A stretch of 64,000 nt of DNA from Nostoc sp. NIES-3756 (GCF_001548375.1 NZ_AP017295.1:6338001-6402000), one strand, 5' to 3'; numbered from the stretch's first letter, positions 17,492-26,591 are shown. Notes: generated by a model not told the origin, from the sequence alone. Numbers and translations are program-made.

Positions 17492-17651
17492 ACAAATATT
17501 CCCCTATACTCTAGCGAACCTAAGATTAGGCTAGGAAATTTTTGTAAATGTCGAAAGACCCCTAAGATATAAGCCTTTTAGCAAGTTATACCAATTCTTA
17601 ATCCTTAATAACCTACGGCAAGGCTATTGTGAATGAGTTTTTTATACTAAA

Positions 17652-17669
17652 CTCTCCCCTAGAGGAGAG
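17652..17669 (-). terminator. Hairpin after the first psaK
   Basis: CTCTCC and GGAGAG form a 6-bp stem 27 bp beyond the psaK stop. Leftward, the stem is followed by TTTAGTATAAAAAA. It is a plausible weak terminator for the psaK transcript. Confidence 0.45.
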
Positions 17670-17695
17670 CGCACAATAGAGTGAGTACAAAGACC

Positions 17696-17974
17696 TTAAA
17701 TTACACCCAGGTTAGTTAATCCCAACACAGCAGCAACACCAATAATATGACCAAAACTCATAGCTGCCAAAAATGTACCTACGCTGGGATTATTAAATAG
17801 TGAAGGGAAAGGTAAAGGCATTTTTGGCCCGGTGTGTGGATAGCGAATAGACCAACTGGCAATTAAAAGTATTAATAAACAATTAGCAATAATAATGGGT
17901 GTACCAGTCCAGTTCCATGTTGTACCTGTATTAGCTACTGTGGGTTGAGCCGCTAGTAGAATTGATGAGAGCAT
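17696..17974 (-). CDS. psaK: Photosystem I reaction centre subunit PsaK
   Basis: A two-span peripheral subunit of photosystem I that helps bind light-harvesting pigments and, in some forms, IsiA or phycobilisomes. It is 92 residues. The first span is [17 protein letters not shown]; the loop carries the conserved [11 protein letters not shown]; the second span is [20 protein letters not shown] followed by TNLG. AMSFGHxxGVxxVLGLTN is shared with the next gene, but the N-terminus and loop differ. It lies 246 bp downstream of the second psaK and has its own leader with a hairpin at 18052-18078. Confidence 0.93.
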   Translation of the reverse strand: MLSSILLAAQPTVANTGTTWNWTGTPIIIANCLLILLIASWSIRYPHTGPKMPLPFPSLFNNPSVGTFLAAMSFGHIIGVAAVLGLTNLGVI

Positions 17975-18051
17975 GGTTCTTTCTCCTGCATGGAAAAATT
18001 GATTTAGCTATCAGCCAACAGCAACATCAATACTCCTCTTGGTGAAGTTGT

Positions 18052-18078
18052 AGAATCCTCAGTCATAAGAAGGATTCT
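18052..18078 (-). other. Hairpin in the leader of psaK (17696-17974)
   Basis: AGAATCCT and AGGATTCT form a perfect 8-bp stem with an 11-base loop, between the two psaK genes. No T run follows leftward, so it is more likely an mRNA leader structure or stability element than a terminator. Confidence 0.4.
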
Positions 18079-18184
18079 AATCTCCTTCTAAAGTTGAGGT
18101 AATGATGTAAAAGCTAACTGTACTAAGTTCGCAAGTCTCATGGCTGGAGAAAGAACGAAGGTGAGATTTGAATTGGACTACTTT

Positions 18185-18206
18185 AAGACCCAGAATACTA
18201 GGTCTT
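18185..18206 (-). terminator. Small hairpin after the second psaK
   Basis: AAGACC and GGTCTT pair around a ten-base loop, beginning 15 bp past the psaK stop. The following leftward sequence is not T-rich, so termination is uncertain; it may be a 3' stabilising hairpin. Confidence 0.35.
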
Positions 18207-18220
18207 ACTGACATCGAATT

Positions 18221-18478
18221 TTACAGACGACCAATATTAGTCAATCCCAAGACGATACCAACACCAAGAAGATGACCGAAAGCCATTGCACCGATAAAGG
18301 TAGGAATGCTTACAGGTAGACCTGGGAATTTGGGGCCGACTTGGGGTTTTTCGATTCTGAGACTAAACAACAGAGCCACTACACTGCTAGCACTGATGAT
18401 AATTGCTACGGTAGGCGACCATTCGGGAGTAGTAGGTACAGTTGCAGAAGCTGCTGCTAATAAGGTTGATGTAATCAA
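18221..18478 (-). CDS. psaK: Photosystem I subunit PsaK, second copy
   Basis: An 85-residue PsaK with the same fold as its neighbour: a first span VAIIISASSVVALLFSL, the loop QVGPKFPGLPVSI and a second span TFIGAMAFGHLLGVGIVLGL ending in TNIG. The shared C-terminal span and the different N-terminal half show an old duplication followed by divergence. Cyanobacteria use alternative PsaK proteins under different light; which condition each serves cannot be seen here. Confidence 0.93.
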   Translation of the reverse strand: MITSTLLAAASATVPTTPEWSPTVAIIISASSVVALLFSLRIEKPQVGPKFPGLPVSIPTFIGAMAFGHLLGVGIVLGLTNIGRL

Positions 18479-18595
18479 GTTCTTGTCTCCTAAATATATA
18501 AGACAAAGTTAATCTAGACCTAGAAAATTATAGAGTTAGTTAGGACACAACGAACTTTATCAACCAAATTCATTTCTTCGTTCCCAATATCGGAA

Positions 18596-19240
18596 ATGCT
18601 TATGCGTGTGAAAATTTGCGGCATTACTCAACCACAACAGTCAGTAGCGATCGCTTCTTTGGGTGCAACAGCGCTAGGATTTATCTGTGTACCCTCCTCA
18701 CCGCGTTACGTTAGTGCCGCACAAATTCGGGCAGCCGTGACACCCCTACCAGAAAATATTGATACAATCGGTGTTTTTGCGAATAGTAGTGTTGGGGAAA
18801 TTAGTCAAACAGTACATGATTCTGGGTTAACTGGCGTGCAGTTACATGGTGACGAAACCCCAGAATTTTGTGAACAGTTGCGTGAATCTCTACCCCAAGT
18901 AGAAATCCTCAAAGCCTTGAGGGTACGTAATCTAGAACATCTAGAACAAGCAGTTGTTTATACTAAGTATATAGATACTTTATTACTTGATGCCTATCAT
19001 CCTCAACAATTGGGCGGTACAGGTCAAACCTTAGATTGGCAAATGTTACAACAATTTCGTCCGAGTTGCCCTTGGTTACTAGCTGGAGGACTCACACCAG
19101 ACAATATATTAGAAGCTTTAGGTCAACTTAACCCTGATGGCATTGATTTATCTAGCGGTGTCGAACTCAAACCAGGGGATAAGGATTTGGATAAGGTGGC
19201 GTTGTTATTTGAGAAGTTGGGGGCTAGAGCGAACAGTTAA
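18596..19240 (+). CDS. trpF: Phosphoribosylanthranilate isomerase
   Basis: Catalyses the third step of tryptophan synthesis, an Amadori rearrangement of phosphoribosyl-anthranilate. It is a 214-residue TIM barrel. VKICGIT (residues 4-10) carries the catalytic cysteine, VQLHGDE is strand 4, [20 protein letters not shown] holds the catalytic aspartate, and [10 protein letters not shown] with GIDLSSGVE forms the phosphate site. Starts at ATG 18596 and ATG 18602 (MRVKICGIT) are both possible. It stands alone, convergent with folE. Confidence 0.95.
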   Translation: MLMRVKICGITQPQQSVAIASLGATALGFICVPSSPRYVSAAQIRAAVTPLPENIDTIGVFANSSVGEISQTVHDSGLTGVQLHGDETPEFCEQLRESLPQVEILKALRVRNLEHLEQAVVYTKYIDTLLLDAYHPQQLGGTGQTLDWQMLQQFRPSCPWLLAGGLTPDNILEALGQLNPDGIDLSSGVELKPGDKDLDKVALLFEKLGARANS

Positions 19241-19247
19241 CAGTTAT

Positions 19248-19298
19248 CAGTTATCAGTTATCAAGTAATTTTCACTGTTCACTGATAACTGATAACTG
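19248..19298. terminator. Inverted heptamer repeat between trpF and folE
   Basis: CAGTTATCAGTTATC and GATAACTGATAACTG are perfect 15-bp inverted repeats with a 21-base spacer, built from AGTTATC heptamers. Placed between convergent genes, it may serve both as a bidirectional terminator and as a member of the heptamer repeat family. Confidence 0.5.
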
Positions 19299-19310
19299 AC
19301 CACCTACTCC

Positions 19311-20030
19311 CTAGAAGAATGCTGCTTGATGACGAATCAAGTTAAAGAACTCTTCTCTAGTTTTGTGTTCTTCTTGGAAGACACCTAACATTGCACTTGT
19401 TACAGTCCAAGAACCTGGTTTCTGCACACCACGCATTACCATGCACATATGACTGGCTTCCATGACCACTGCTACGCCTTGTGGTTCCAAAATTGTTTGT
19501 ACGGCTTCGGCAATTTGGCGAGTTAGCCGTTCTTGGACTTGCAAGCGGCGGGAATACATCTCGACAATACGGGCTAATTTACTTAGTCCTACTACCTTCT
19601 GGTTGGGGATATAAGCAACGTGCGCTCTACCCATGAAGGGTAACATGTGGTGTTCGCACAAGCTAAAGAAGTTGATATCCCGAACTAGTACCATCTCGTT
19701 ATGACCTTCATCAAAGACAGCACCGTTGAGCAATTCTTCTAAAGATTGGTTGTAGCCGCTAGTTAAAAACCGCATTGCTTCTGCCACCCGCTTTGGTGTT
19801 TTCAATAGACCTTCACGTTCTGGGTCTTCACCAACACCTACTAATATGTCTCTGACAGCATTCATCATTTGCTCCATGTGTTCTTCTGAAGGCGGATGCA
19901 AATCAGGTTCCCGTCCATCGTGGGTGTTGCGGTCGGGTCTGGGATTGATGGCTTCTGCTAAATCAGAAATTAGGGGTGATGATTGAGAGCGGTTGAAACC
20001 GTTGGAACCGTTGGAACTAGCAATAGTCAT
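19311..20030 (-). CDS. folE: GTP cyclohydrolase I
   Basis: Converts GTP to dihydroneopterin triphosphate, the first step of folate and pterin synthesis. It is 239 residues, with a variable N-terminus of about 45 residues before the catalytic domain. Zinc ligands are visible in [10 protein letters not shown] (cysteine and histidine) and in [10 protein letters not shown] (second cysteine). [14 protein letters not shown] and [21 protein letters not shown] are family hallmarks. The gene is leftward, downstream of a repeat-rich gap after the SDR gene. Confidence 0.96.
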   Translation of the reverse strand: MTIASSNGSNGFNRSQSSPLISDLAEAINPRPDRNTHDGREPDLHPPSEEHMEQMMNAVRDILVGVGEDPEREGLLKTPKRVAEAMRFLTSGYNQSLEELLNGAVFDEGHNEMVLVRDINFFSLCEHHMLPFMGRAHVAYIPNQKVVGLSKLARIVEMYSRRLQVQERLTRQIAEAVQTILEPQGVAVVMEASHMCMVMRGVQKPGSWTVTSAMLGVFQEEHKTREEFFNLIRHQAAFF

Positions 20031-20039
20031 GATGTCAGT

Positions 20040-20250
20040 CTTGGTTATGGTTTAGTCGTTAATCGGTCATTAGTCATTGGTCATTGGTGAGCTAGCGCGG
20101 TCTTCTCTAAGAGACGCTACGCGTTGGCGTAAGCCTGTCTTAGACAAGGGGGTTTCCCCCATGAGCGACTAGCGCTCGCGTAGCGTATCCGAAGGATTCA
20201 CCCGTAAGGGTCATTTGTTATGGGTAAATAACAAATGACTATCAGTAGAG
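20040..20250. repeat. Complex palindromic repeat cluster
   Basis: The 233-bp gap between folE and the SDR gene is almost entirely repeats. It holds GTCATTAGTCATTGGTCATT heptamers, then nested palindromes (GGTCTTCTCTAAGAGACGC, CTACGCGTTGGCGTAAGCC, GGGGGTTTCCCCC, AGCGACTAGCGCTCGCGTAGC) and ends with TGACTATCAGTAG. Related blocks recur at about 40590-40765 and 56330-56450. Confidence 0.7.
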
Positions 20251-20263
20251 AACAAATGACTAA

Positions 20264-20986
20264 TTAAAGTGCGCCAGCGCTGGGCATGAGTGTCAATTCA
20301 TCAATTACAGCTTGTGGTGGTAACAAGGCAATGTGGAGAATTGACTGCGCGACAATTTCTGGGGTGAGCATTTTAGAACGGTCAAAGTCAGCCTTTACGG
20401 TCTGAGTGTCCCAAATTTCAGTGTTGACAGCCCCAGGACAAATGGCGCTCACGCGAATGCCGTGGACACGTTCCTCTTGTGCCAAGGTTTGAGAAAGTGC
20501 CATTAATCCGGCTTTGCTGACACTATAGGCTCCCCAGCCAGGAAAAGCTTGTTTTGCAGCAATCGAGGACACATTGATAATTGTGCCTGTATGGCGATCG
20601 CGCATTCTGGGCAGAATACCCTTAATACACTCAAAAACACTGGTCAAGTTCAAGTTAATTACTTGCTGCCAGTCTGTTAAGGGAGTTTCGCTTAATGTAG
20701 CTGTATATCCTATGCCTGCATTATTTACGAGAATATCTATATCTCCATCGGTGGCGATCGCTTGTATTTTAGCCGCTACTTGCGATACATCTGCTAAGTC
20801 TACATTATAGGCTTTAGCAACGACTCCAGTGTGTTTTGTTGCTTCTACTACAGATGCTAATTTCTCCTGGGAACGGCTCACCAAAGCCACATCTATTCCA
20901 GCTTTGGCAAAAGCTAACGCTGTTGCTTTGCCAATTCCACTACTTGCCCCTGTAATTAGAGCGCGTCGTTTCTGCTCCAAACTCAT
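20264..20986 (-). CDS. Short-chain dehydrogenase/reductase (classical SDR)
   Basis: A classical NAD(P)H-dependent SDR of 240 residues. TGASSGIGKATALAFA at residues 12-27 binds the cofactor, NNAG (near 88-91) is the structural motif, and serine in INVSSIAA with YSVSK (near 154-158) completes the catalytic set. An arginine in VALVSRSQ after strand 2 suggests NADPH. It is not the elongation reductase FabG, which is present separately at 50371-51123. It is in the same direction as accA, aar and ado, but 461 bp downstream of accA with structured RNA between. The substrate is unknown. Confidence 0.88.
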   Translation of the reverse strand: MSLEQKRRALITGASSGIGKATALAFAKAGIDVALVSRSQEKLASVVEATKHTGVVAKAYNVDLADVSQVAAKIQAIATDGDIDILVNNAGIGYTATLSETPLTDWQQVINLNLTSVFECIKGILPRMRDRHTGTIINVSSIAAKQAFPGWGAYSVSKAGLMALSQTLAQEERVHGIRVSAICPGAVNTEIWDTQTVKADFDRSKMLTPEIVAQSILHIALLPPQAVIDELTLMPSAGAL

Positions 20987-21447
20987 GCTTTCTCCCAGTC
21001 TTTAGGCATTTTTGCAAGCCCTTGCCACCTAATTATCGAAATTTTTTGACTCAAAAAGATTAAATCAAGCTTAAATTTCGATGATATTCTCTGACAAATG
21101 CTATGATTTGTTGTTATTATTAGTGTTCTCTTCAATTGTTTTTCAGAAAAACATAACACTTGCTAGCCGAAAACTAGCTATGTCATTAAAGTTAACTAGC
21201 AAATATTTTGTCGTAGCCACCCATCTACATTAGGTGGCCTTCTCAGATATAAATACCTGTGGCTGAGAAGATTGTTAAAAATCTTTAAGTAGCCACAGGT
21301 AATTATAACACTGCTTTTGGGGAATAAATCAATTTGGGGAGTTATTAAAAAAATTCTCTTACTTAGGGTTGTTGACCGGAGGCAGAAGGCTGGAGGCAGG
21401 GACAAGGTAGAAAATACTTCCTTACTCACTCATGACTCAGCACTTAA
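20987..21447. other. Structured intergenic region between accA and the SDR gene
   Basis: 461 bp without a convincing gene. A 77-residue frame on the minus strand is low in complexity and not called. The region holds two overlapping inverted repeats at 21239-21270 and 21255-21300, described separately, and an AT-rich stretch before the SDR start. Confidence 0.5.
21239..21300 (-). promoter_or_regulatory. Two mutually exclusive hairpins
   Basis: ACCTGTGGCT (21255-21264) pairs perfectly with AGCCACAGGT (21291-21300), with an inner AAGATT/AATCTT stem. CTTCTCAG (21239-21246) pairs perfectly with CTGAGAAG (21263-21270). The two overlap at 21263-21264 and inside the first loop, so both cannot form fully. 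This is the arrangement of an attenuator or switch. It lies 148 bp downstream of accA and 253 bp upstream of the SDR start. Confidence 0.4.
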
Positions 21448-22428
21448 TTAATGATTAACTTCTGCAAACACACCAATTTTGCGGAACTTGTCGTAACGTA
21501 GTTGGCGGCGTTCTTGAGATGTTAAGCGGTTGAGTTCTTCTAGGTTATCTAACAAGGCTTGTTTGAGGGTTGTCGCGGCTGTTAAGGGGTCGGAATGAGC
21601 GCCACCGATGGGTTCGGGTAGGATTTGGTCAATAATGCCTAAGTTTTTCAGGTCGTGGGAGACGATTTTGAGGGCGACGGCTGCTTGGGGCGCTTTGCTG
21701 GCATCTTTCCACAGAATCGCGGCGCAGGCTTCAGGGGTAGCTACAGTATAAACAGCATGTTCAAACATTAATAAGCGATCGCCTACACCAATACCCAAAG
21801 CACCACCAGAACCGCCTTCACCGATAACTGTGCATATAATCGGCACATCTAAAGAGAACATCTCACGTAGATTATAGGCGATCGCTTCCCCTGCACCTTG
21901 GCGTTCTGCCACTACTGTAGGTAATGCGCCTGGGGTGTCGATGAATGTTAGAATTGGCATTCTAAATTTGTTGGCGTGTTCCATCAGGCGCATCGCTTTA
22001 CGATAGCCGCCAGGGGTTGCCATGCCGAAATTCCGCGCAATATTATCTTTGGTATCTCGCCCTTTTTGATGACCCAAAATGACCACAGGCTGACCAGCTA
22101 ACCGCGCCACACCACCAATTAAGGCTGGATCATCACCGCCACAGCGATCGCCATGCAACTCCATCCATTCATCACTAATGGCTTGGATATAGTCGAGGGT
22201 ACTGGGGCGACGGGGATGACGCGCCACCTGTAACCTTTGGGCTGGGGATAGAGTGCTAAAAATTTCCTCACGTAGCTGCATAGCGCGTGTCTCTAGCTTG
22301 CGAATTTCACCAGACACATCTACGCCATTTTCCTCTGCCAATTGCCGAATTTGATCAATTCGGTTTGCCAGTTCTGCCAGTGGCTTTTCAAAATCCAACA
22401 GTAGTGGTTTACGCTCAGTTGTAGCCAT
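21448..22428 (-). CDS. accA: Acetyl-CoA carboxylase carboxyltransferase subunit alpha
   Basis: One half of the carboxyltransferase that transfers CO2 from biotin to acetyl-CoA, giving malonyl-CoA for fatty acid synthesis. It is 326 residues, normal length. Family segments include [45 protein letters not shown] and the oxyanion-site glycines in [15 protein letters not shown]. It is directly downstream of aar (98 bp), an arrangement known from alkane-producing cyanobacteria, and supplies the same acyl pathway. Confidence 0.97.
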   Translation of the reverse strand: MATTERKPLLLDFEKPLAELANRIDQIRQLAEENGVDVSGEIRKLETRAMQLREEIFSTLSPAQRLQVARHPRRPSTLDYIQAISDEWMELHGDRCGGDDPALIGGVARLAGQPVVILGHQKGRDTKDNIARNFGMATPGGYRKAMRLMEHANKFRMPILTFIDTPGALPTVVAERQGAGEAIAYNLREMFSLDVPIICTVIGEGGSGGALGIGVGDRLLMFEHAVYTVATPEACAAILWKDASKAPQAAVALKIVSHDLKNLGIIDQILPEPIGGAHSDPLTAATTLKQALLDNLEELNRLTSQERRQLRYDKFRKIGVFAEVNH

Positions 22429-22526
22429 CGTAAAAGTTATGAGGGTTAAGGGTTGAGTTATCAGCCAATAGCCAAAAGCCCCAAGTCTCGACTAATGACC
22501 ATTGACTATTGACTATGGACTATTGA

Positions 22527-23546
22527 CTAAACCAGCAGTGGTCTAAACCCATGTTTTACTGATGCTTGACCAATCTGCTCCATTTTGTCTACGGTAATCT
22601 GATTACGCCCCCAAGAAAAGTTCGTGTACAACTTCTCAAATTCCAGGAGCATAGATTCCGCAAAACAAGCAAATAATTGGCGTGCTGGTACATCCATATT
22701 GACTATTTGCATAATTTTCCAGTCAATATCCAGCGAATGTTCTACAATACCACCATTTAGCACATAAACGCCAGGATGCTGAATTTTTGTACCCAAGTTT
22801 TTCGGATAGCCACCATCAATTAAAAGACAAGGCTGCTTTAAAACTGTAGGGTCAATTTCCACACCTTTAGGCATACTAGCTACCCAAACAACGATATCAG
22901 CTTGGGGCAGTGCTTCATCCAAAGCCATGATTTTGCCCCGTCCCAATTCTGCTTGCAACTCTTGCAGCCGTTCTTGATTACGGGCAATTAACAGCAGTTC
23001 TTTCACATCAGTTTTAGCATCAAGCCAGCGAGTGACGGCACTACCAATGTCACCAGTCGCGCCACATATGGCTACTGTTGCTTGGGAAAGTTCTATACCG
23101 AGTTGTTTTGATGCTTGTTCTACCTGCCGACAAATAATATAGGCTGTGTGAGTGTTACCTGTAGTGAAGCGTTCAAACTCTAACTTAATATTACGAACTT
23201 GGCTGAACTGCTCCAGCTTAAAGTTTTCAAAGATAATGGAGGAGAAACCACCCAAGGCTGTAATATTAATGCCATGCTTTTGTGCATGAGCCATTGCGTT
23301 AAGGACTTTACGGGTGGCAGCTTTAATCCGGCGAGTTGCTAGCATCTCCGGTAAAAAGCAAGATTCTACGTATTTCCCTTCAATTACTTCTCCAGTAATG
23401 CTGGTAACTTTAATGTGATCAACAATCTGTGGTGGGGCGCTGCACCAAAAATCTAGCCCTTGGTCGGCGTATTCCGGGTATCCCAGTTCTTGAGCTACTG
23501 CTTGAGCGTGTTCTAAACTTGTTAAATGTCCAATTAGACCAAACAT
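22527..23546 (-). CDS. aar: Long-chain acyl-ACP reductase
   Basis: Reduces fatty acyl-ACP to fatty aldehyde with NADPH, the first step of cyanobacterial alkane synthesis. It is 339 residues, the family length. The NADPH motif [15 protein letters not shown] is near residues 161-175, and the acyl-accepting cysteine is residue 294 in LFACFAES, the position known for characterised Aar proteins. The N-terminal [19 protein letters not shown] is typical. It sits 180 bp downstream of ado, separated by a hairpin repeat. Confidence 0.97.
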   Translation of the reverse strand: MFGLIGHLTSLEHAQAVAQELGYPEYADQGLDFWCSAPPQIVDHIKVTSITGEVIEGKYVESCFLPEMLATRRIKAATRKVLNAMAHAQKHGINITALGGFSSIIFENFKLEQFSQVRNIKLEFERFTTGNTHTAYIICRQVEQASKQLGIELSQATVAICGATGDIGSAVTRWLDAKTDVKELLLIARNQERLQELQAELGRGKIMALDEALPQADIVVWVASMPKGVEIDPTVLKQPCLLIDGGYPKNLGTKIQHPGVYVLNGGIVEHSLDIDWKIMQIVNMDVPARQLFACFAESMLLEFEKLYTNFSWGRNQITVDKMEQIGQASVKHGFRPLLV

Positions 23547-23662
23547 GGAGTGATATATTAAGCGTGTGGCTTGGCGAATGCGTGCAATTAGTTAGTAAGA
23601 GATAATACTTAACTCTTAAAAATACTACAGAAGGTGTAAAAGTAATTAGTGAGTCTAAGTTT

Positions 23663-23711
23663 GTAGTAAGCACTTTAGTGCTTAGAAATGCAGGACTAAA
23701 GTCCTTACTAC
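23663..23711. repeat. Hairpin repeat with GTAGTAAG ends, second copy
   Basis: GTAGTAAGCACTTTAGTGC and GGACTAAAGTCCTTACTAC face each other, as in the copy at 7966-8021; the right arms are nearly identical. It lies between ado and aar in the transcript, where it could act as a processing or partial termination hairpin and lower aar relative to ado. Confidence 0.65.
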
Positions 23712-23726
23712 CAACAAAGGTACTAT

Positions 23727-24422
23727 TTATGCTGCTTTGAGTCCATGTGCTGACAAGCGCATAATATCCTTGGTCGTGAAGCCAATGTTACCTAAAGCCT
23801 CGCCGTACTGAATCATAAAATCTTCAACTAGGGCTTCTTTTTCCATAGCTAGAGTTGCGGCATCTTGCTCGACTTGGTTGAGCATTTTCCAGACTATGGG
23901 AAGGTTTTGACGATTAGCTTCTTCTAATTCTGCTTTTGATTCGGCAAAATTTTTCTGTAACCAAACTTCGCCAAAGTTGAGATGACTATATTCATCTTTT
24001 ACTACACCCTCAGTAATTTTACGAGCGAAGTCGTCAGCAACGGGAATGTAGATGTTGTATGCAGCGATCGCAAAACATTCAATGATGAGAGACTGAATCA
24101 GTAGGCAGGTAACAACCTTACCTTCAGCCGCCGCTTTTTGGAAGTTACCGTGCAGTCCAGCAAAAAATTCTTTAGCAAACTGCATATCTGGTGTTACTTC
24201 CAGATTTTTACCACAAGCTTGAAATCCTTTTTTGTGGCGGCTTTCCATTTTCGATAGCCTAATTAGGTCTTCTTTGTATTCTGGCAGCAGATCAGCTAGT
24301 TGGATGTAATTCTCGTAGGCTTCTTGTTCACCTTCAATAACGATCGCATTTATACGGCTATAAGCATCTTTATATTTTTCGCTCTGAAAATCAATTTCTA
24401 AATCGGCTGCAACCTGCTGCAT
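23727..24422 (-). CDS. ado: Aldehyde deformylating oxygenase
   Basis: A ferritin-like di-iron enzyme that converts fatty aldehydes and O2 to alkanes and formate. It is 231 residues. The iron ligands are visible at E32, E60 and H63 (MESRHKKGF), E115 ([10 protein letters not shown]), E144 and H147 ([14 protein letters not shown]). C70, conserved in the family, is present in FQAC. It precedes aar in the same direction with its own upstream region, so it probably has its own promoter. Confidence 0.97.
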   Translation of the reverse strand: MQQVAADLEIDFQSEKYKDAYSRINAIVIEGEQEAYENYIQLADLLPEYKEDLIRLSKMESRHKKGFQACGKNLEVTPDMQFAKEFFAGLHGNFQKAAAEGKVVTCLLIQSLIIECFAIAAYNIYIPVADDFARKITEGVVKDEYSHLNFGEVWLQKNFAESKAELEEANRQNLPIVWKMLNQVEQDAATLAMEKEALVEDFMIQYGEALGNIGFTTKDIMRLSAHGLKAA

Positions 24423-24600
24423 GATATGTTTACTCCTGTAAACCAGAATTATTTGATACCAAACTTTAATTTACCCTATGAATTTAGGGTATTACTCATT
24501 GTGGTTTAATTTTACTTAACAATTGCCTATGTTATAGATTAGCGGTTGCTGGTGTCTTTATTACTAATACTAAAGAAATAAGTGTTTAGCTGATTAAATC

Positions 24601-25428
24601 ATGCCCAAACTAGATTGGAATTGGAAATCTGCTGACTTTTGGAGTATGGCAGTGCTACTACTGGGGGCATTTATTGTGTTGTTACCACTGTTTGTGGTTT
24701 TTCTCACTTCTTTTGCACCTCCAGGTTCAAATGTAGAACTTTTACCTAAAAATAATTGGTCATTAGCGAATTACCGCGAAGCTTGGCAAAGAGGTAAATT
24801 TTTGTTGGCATTTGCTAATTCTACCTTGGTAGCGATCGCAGTGACGGCATTTCAGATTGTGACTTCGGCATTAGCTGGTTACGCTTTAGCTAGGCTGAAA
24901 TTCCGAGGTAGGCAAGCACTACTGTTAATTGTCTTGGCAACTTTAATCATCCCCTTCCAATTATTGGTGATTCCCATCTTTTTGGTATTGAAGTCGGGAC
25001 ACTTAATTAACACCTACGGAGCATTAATTTTACCAACGGCTGTTAATGGCTTTGGGATTTTTCTTCTACGTCAGTATTTCCAGACAATTCCGGTAGAGTT
25101 GGAAGAAGCCGCAACTATAGATGGTGCGAACCGCTTACAGATTTTATGGCAGATCATGTTACCCCTAGCTCGTCCCGCTTTAGTAACGTTGTTTCTGTTC
25201 ACATTCATCGGCGAATGGAATGATTTATTTAAACCATTAGTATTCACCACAAGACCAGAATTAAGAACAGTCCAGTTAGCCTTAGCAGACTTTCAGGAGC
25301 AGTTTACCAATAATTGGCCTTTGATGATGGCAGCAGTAACTATTGCTACCGTACCCGTGATAGTGTTATTCCTTATCGGTCAGCGTCAGTTTATCCGAGG
25401 TATTGCTACGACGGGGATTAAGAATTAG
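24601..25428 (+). CDS. ABC transporter permease, sugar-type (MalG/CUT1-like)
   Basis: A 275-residue inner-membrane permease with six spans. The cytoplasmic loop that contacts the ATPase has the EAA motif EEAATIDGANRLQILWQIML (near residues 176-195), and IPFQLLVIPIF with NTYGALILP matches carbohydrate permeases of the MalG type. No partner permease, binding protein or ATPase is adjacent, so it must work with subunits encoded elsewhere. The substrate is unknown but probably a sugar or sugar derivative. It is divergent from ado. Confidence 0.9.
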   Translation: MPKLDWNWKSADFWSMAVLLLGAFIVLLPLFVVFLTSFAPPGSNVELLPKNNWSLANYREAWQRGKFLLAFANSTLVAIAVTAFQIVTSALAGYALARLKFRGRQALLLIVLATLIIPFQLLVIPIFLVLKSGHLINTYGALILPTAVNGFGIFLLRQYFQTIPVELEEAATIDGANRLQILWQIMLPLARPALVTLFLFTFIGEWNDLFKPLVFTTRPELRTVQLALADFQEQFTNNWPLMMAAVTIATVPVIVLFLIGQRQFIRGIATTGIKN

Positions 25429-25461
25429 GGAGTGGGGAGTGGGGGGGAAGTGGGGAAAGTA

Positions 25462-25494
25462 ACCCACCCCTAACCCCTCCCAAGAGGGGAACAG
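25462..25494. repeat. Repeat ACCCACCCCTAACCCCTCCC
   Basis: The sequence ACCCACCCCTAACCCCTCCC followed by AAGAGGGGAACAG recurs almost exactly at 56774-56806. The CCCTCCC/GAGGGG part can form a small hairpin. It is one of several dispersed intergenic repeats in the window. Confidence 0.6.
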
Positions 25495-25559
25495 ACAGGC
25501 AAACGAGAGAATAATTATTCTTGCCTCCTGCCTTTCGACTATGGACTAATGACTAATAA

Positions 25560-26591
25560 CTAATTCGTCTCCTGAATTTGCAAACGGACGGTGTGTTCAG
25601 TTGCACCAGTTAGTTGTATTTCCATGACTTCGCTACCTAGTGGTTCTATGGAACTGAGGAGCGATCGCAAGTTGGGTGTACTTGCACCAGTATCTACATA
25701 TAATCTATCTGCCAAATTACTGATACGTTTCCAGGTCATGTATAACTTGGCAATAGTTTGTTCTATCTGGGATGCTTGATTTACTAGGTCAGCAGCTACG
25801 CTTAAACAGCCGACTCTCTGGGCTTCTTCTAAGGCTGTCTCGATGTCTACGTCGTTCTCTGTTAACGCTTGGACTTGGGCGGCGGATTTGAGGTATTTGG
25901 CTAGTTGTCGGGCTTCTGTGGTGGCTTGTTTGAGGGTGTCCACATCTGGGTTAGCCGCTATTTCTTTTTGGATGAATTTTTGGTGTGATTCTGGCAACTT
26001 CTCCATTTCCTTCACCAAAGGGGCAATGTAGCGTGGGGGAAGGGAATTTTCGGCTGCTTTTACCTTCACAGGTTCTGGTAATAAATCTGACGACATGGCT
26101 GTCCATTCGTCCGTGAGTTGACGGACTTCGCGTCTAGTGATGCGATCGCCTTTACTTGCGGCTTCACTCACCATTTGTTGCACTTCTGGGGAAGCTTTGG
26201 AGGTTTCTACAAAGGCGCGTTTACTAAAATTATTGACTGCGCTAGGCTCAAGTTTGCCTTCTTCTAAGAGGGTATCAGCACTATTTGCTAGTTGAATCCA
26301 GGCGTAGGCTTGACTCTTACTAATTTCGCGTTCCTTGAGCCAGTTGAGAAAGCCTGTACCGCGTCCATCACCGCCTTTTTTCTCTCTGTCGCGGATAGCC
26401 CTTAAGATGCGCCCCCGCCAAATTTCGGTTTGCAAATCAAAGCGATCGCATACCTGCCATGCTACATCCAGTTGCTGTTGGAAATCTGACTCAGGAATTT
26501 GTTCGTCTTCGGGATCTGGCAGTTCAAAGGTGAGATCAGCAGGCTGTTGTAAAGCCGCAGCAAGGTCGTTGATATTGTCCGTTGATTGCAC
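25560..26591 (-). CDS. Unrecognised helical protein, conserved-looking
   Basis: A 343-residue soluble protein that I do not assign to a known family with confidence. It has an acidic proline-rich N-terminus, then residues 45-105 (WQVCDRFDLQTEIWRGRIL, GTGFLNWLKEREISKSQAYAWIQLAN) resemble DUF3102/ParB-associated helix-turn-helix segments. A mid part is rich in charged helices (ITRREVRQLTDEW), a coiled-coil-like region spans about 190-300, and the last 50 residues look like beta strands (VMEIQLTGATEHTVRLQIQE). The start is GTG at 26591 with no clear binding site. A nucleic-acid role is a guess based on the helix-turn-helix resemblance. Confidence 0.6.
   Translation of the reverse strand: MQSTDNINDLAAALQQPADLTFELPDPEDEQIPESDFQQQLDVAWQVCDRFDLQTEIWRGRILRAIRDREKKGGDGRGTGFLNWLKEREISKSQAYAWIQLANSADTLLEEGKLEPSAVNNFSKRAFVETSKASPEVQQMVSEAASKGDRITRREVRQLTDEWTAMSSDLLPEPVKVKAAENSLPPRYIAPLVKEMEKLPESHQKFIQKEIAANPDVDTLKQATTEARQLAKYLKSAAQVQALTENDVDIETALEEAQRVGCLSVAADLVNQASQIEQTIAKLYMTWKRISNLADRLYVDTGASTPNLRSLLSSIEPLGSEVMEIQLTGATEHTVRLQIQETN

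Noticed and set aside
19241..19310. Possible CRISPR repeats near trpF
   Set aside because: The units are 7-bp heptamers with no unique spacers, as in short tandem repeats.
21196..21429. 77-residue frame on the minus strand between accA and the SDR gene
   Set aside because: It covers the inverted repeats and has low-complexity composition; the RNA structures explain the region better.
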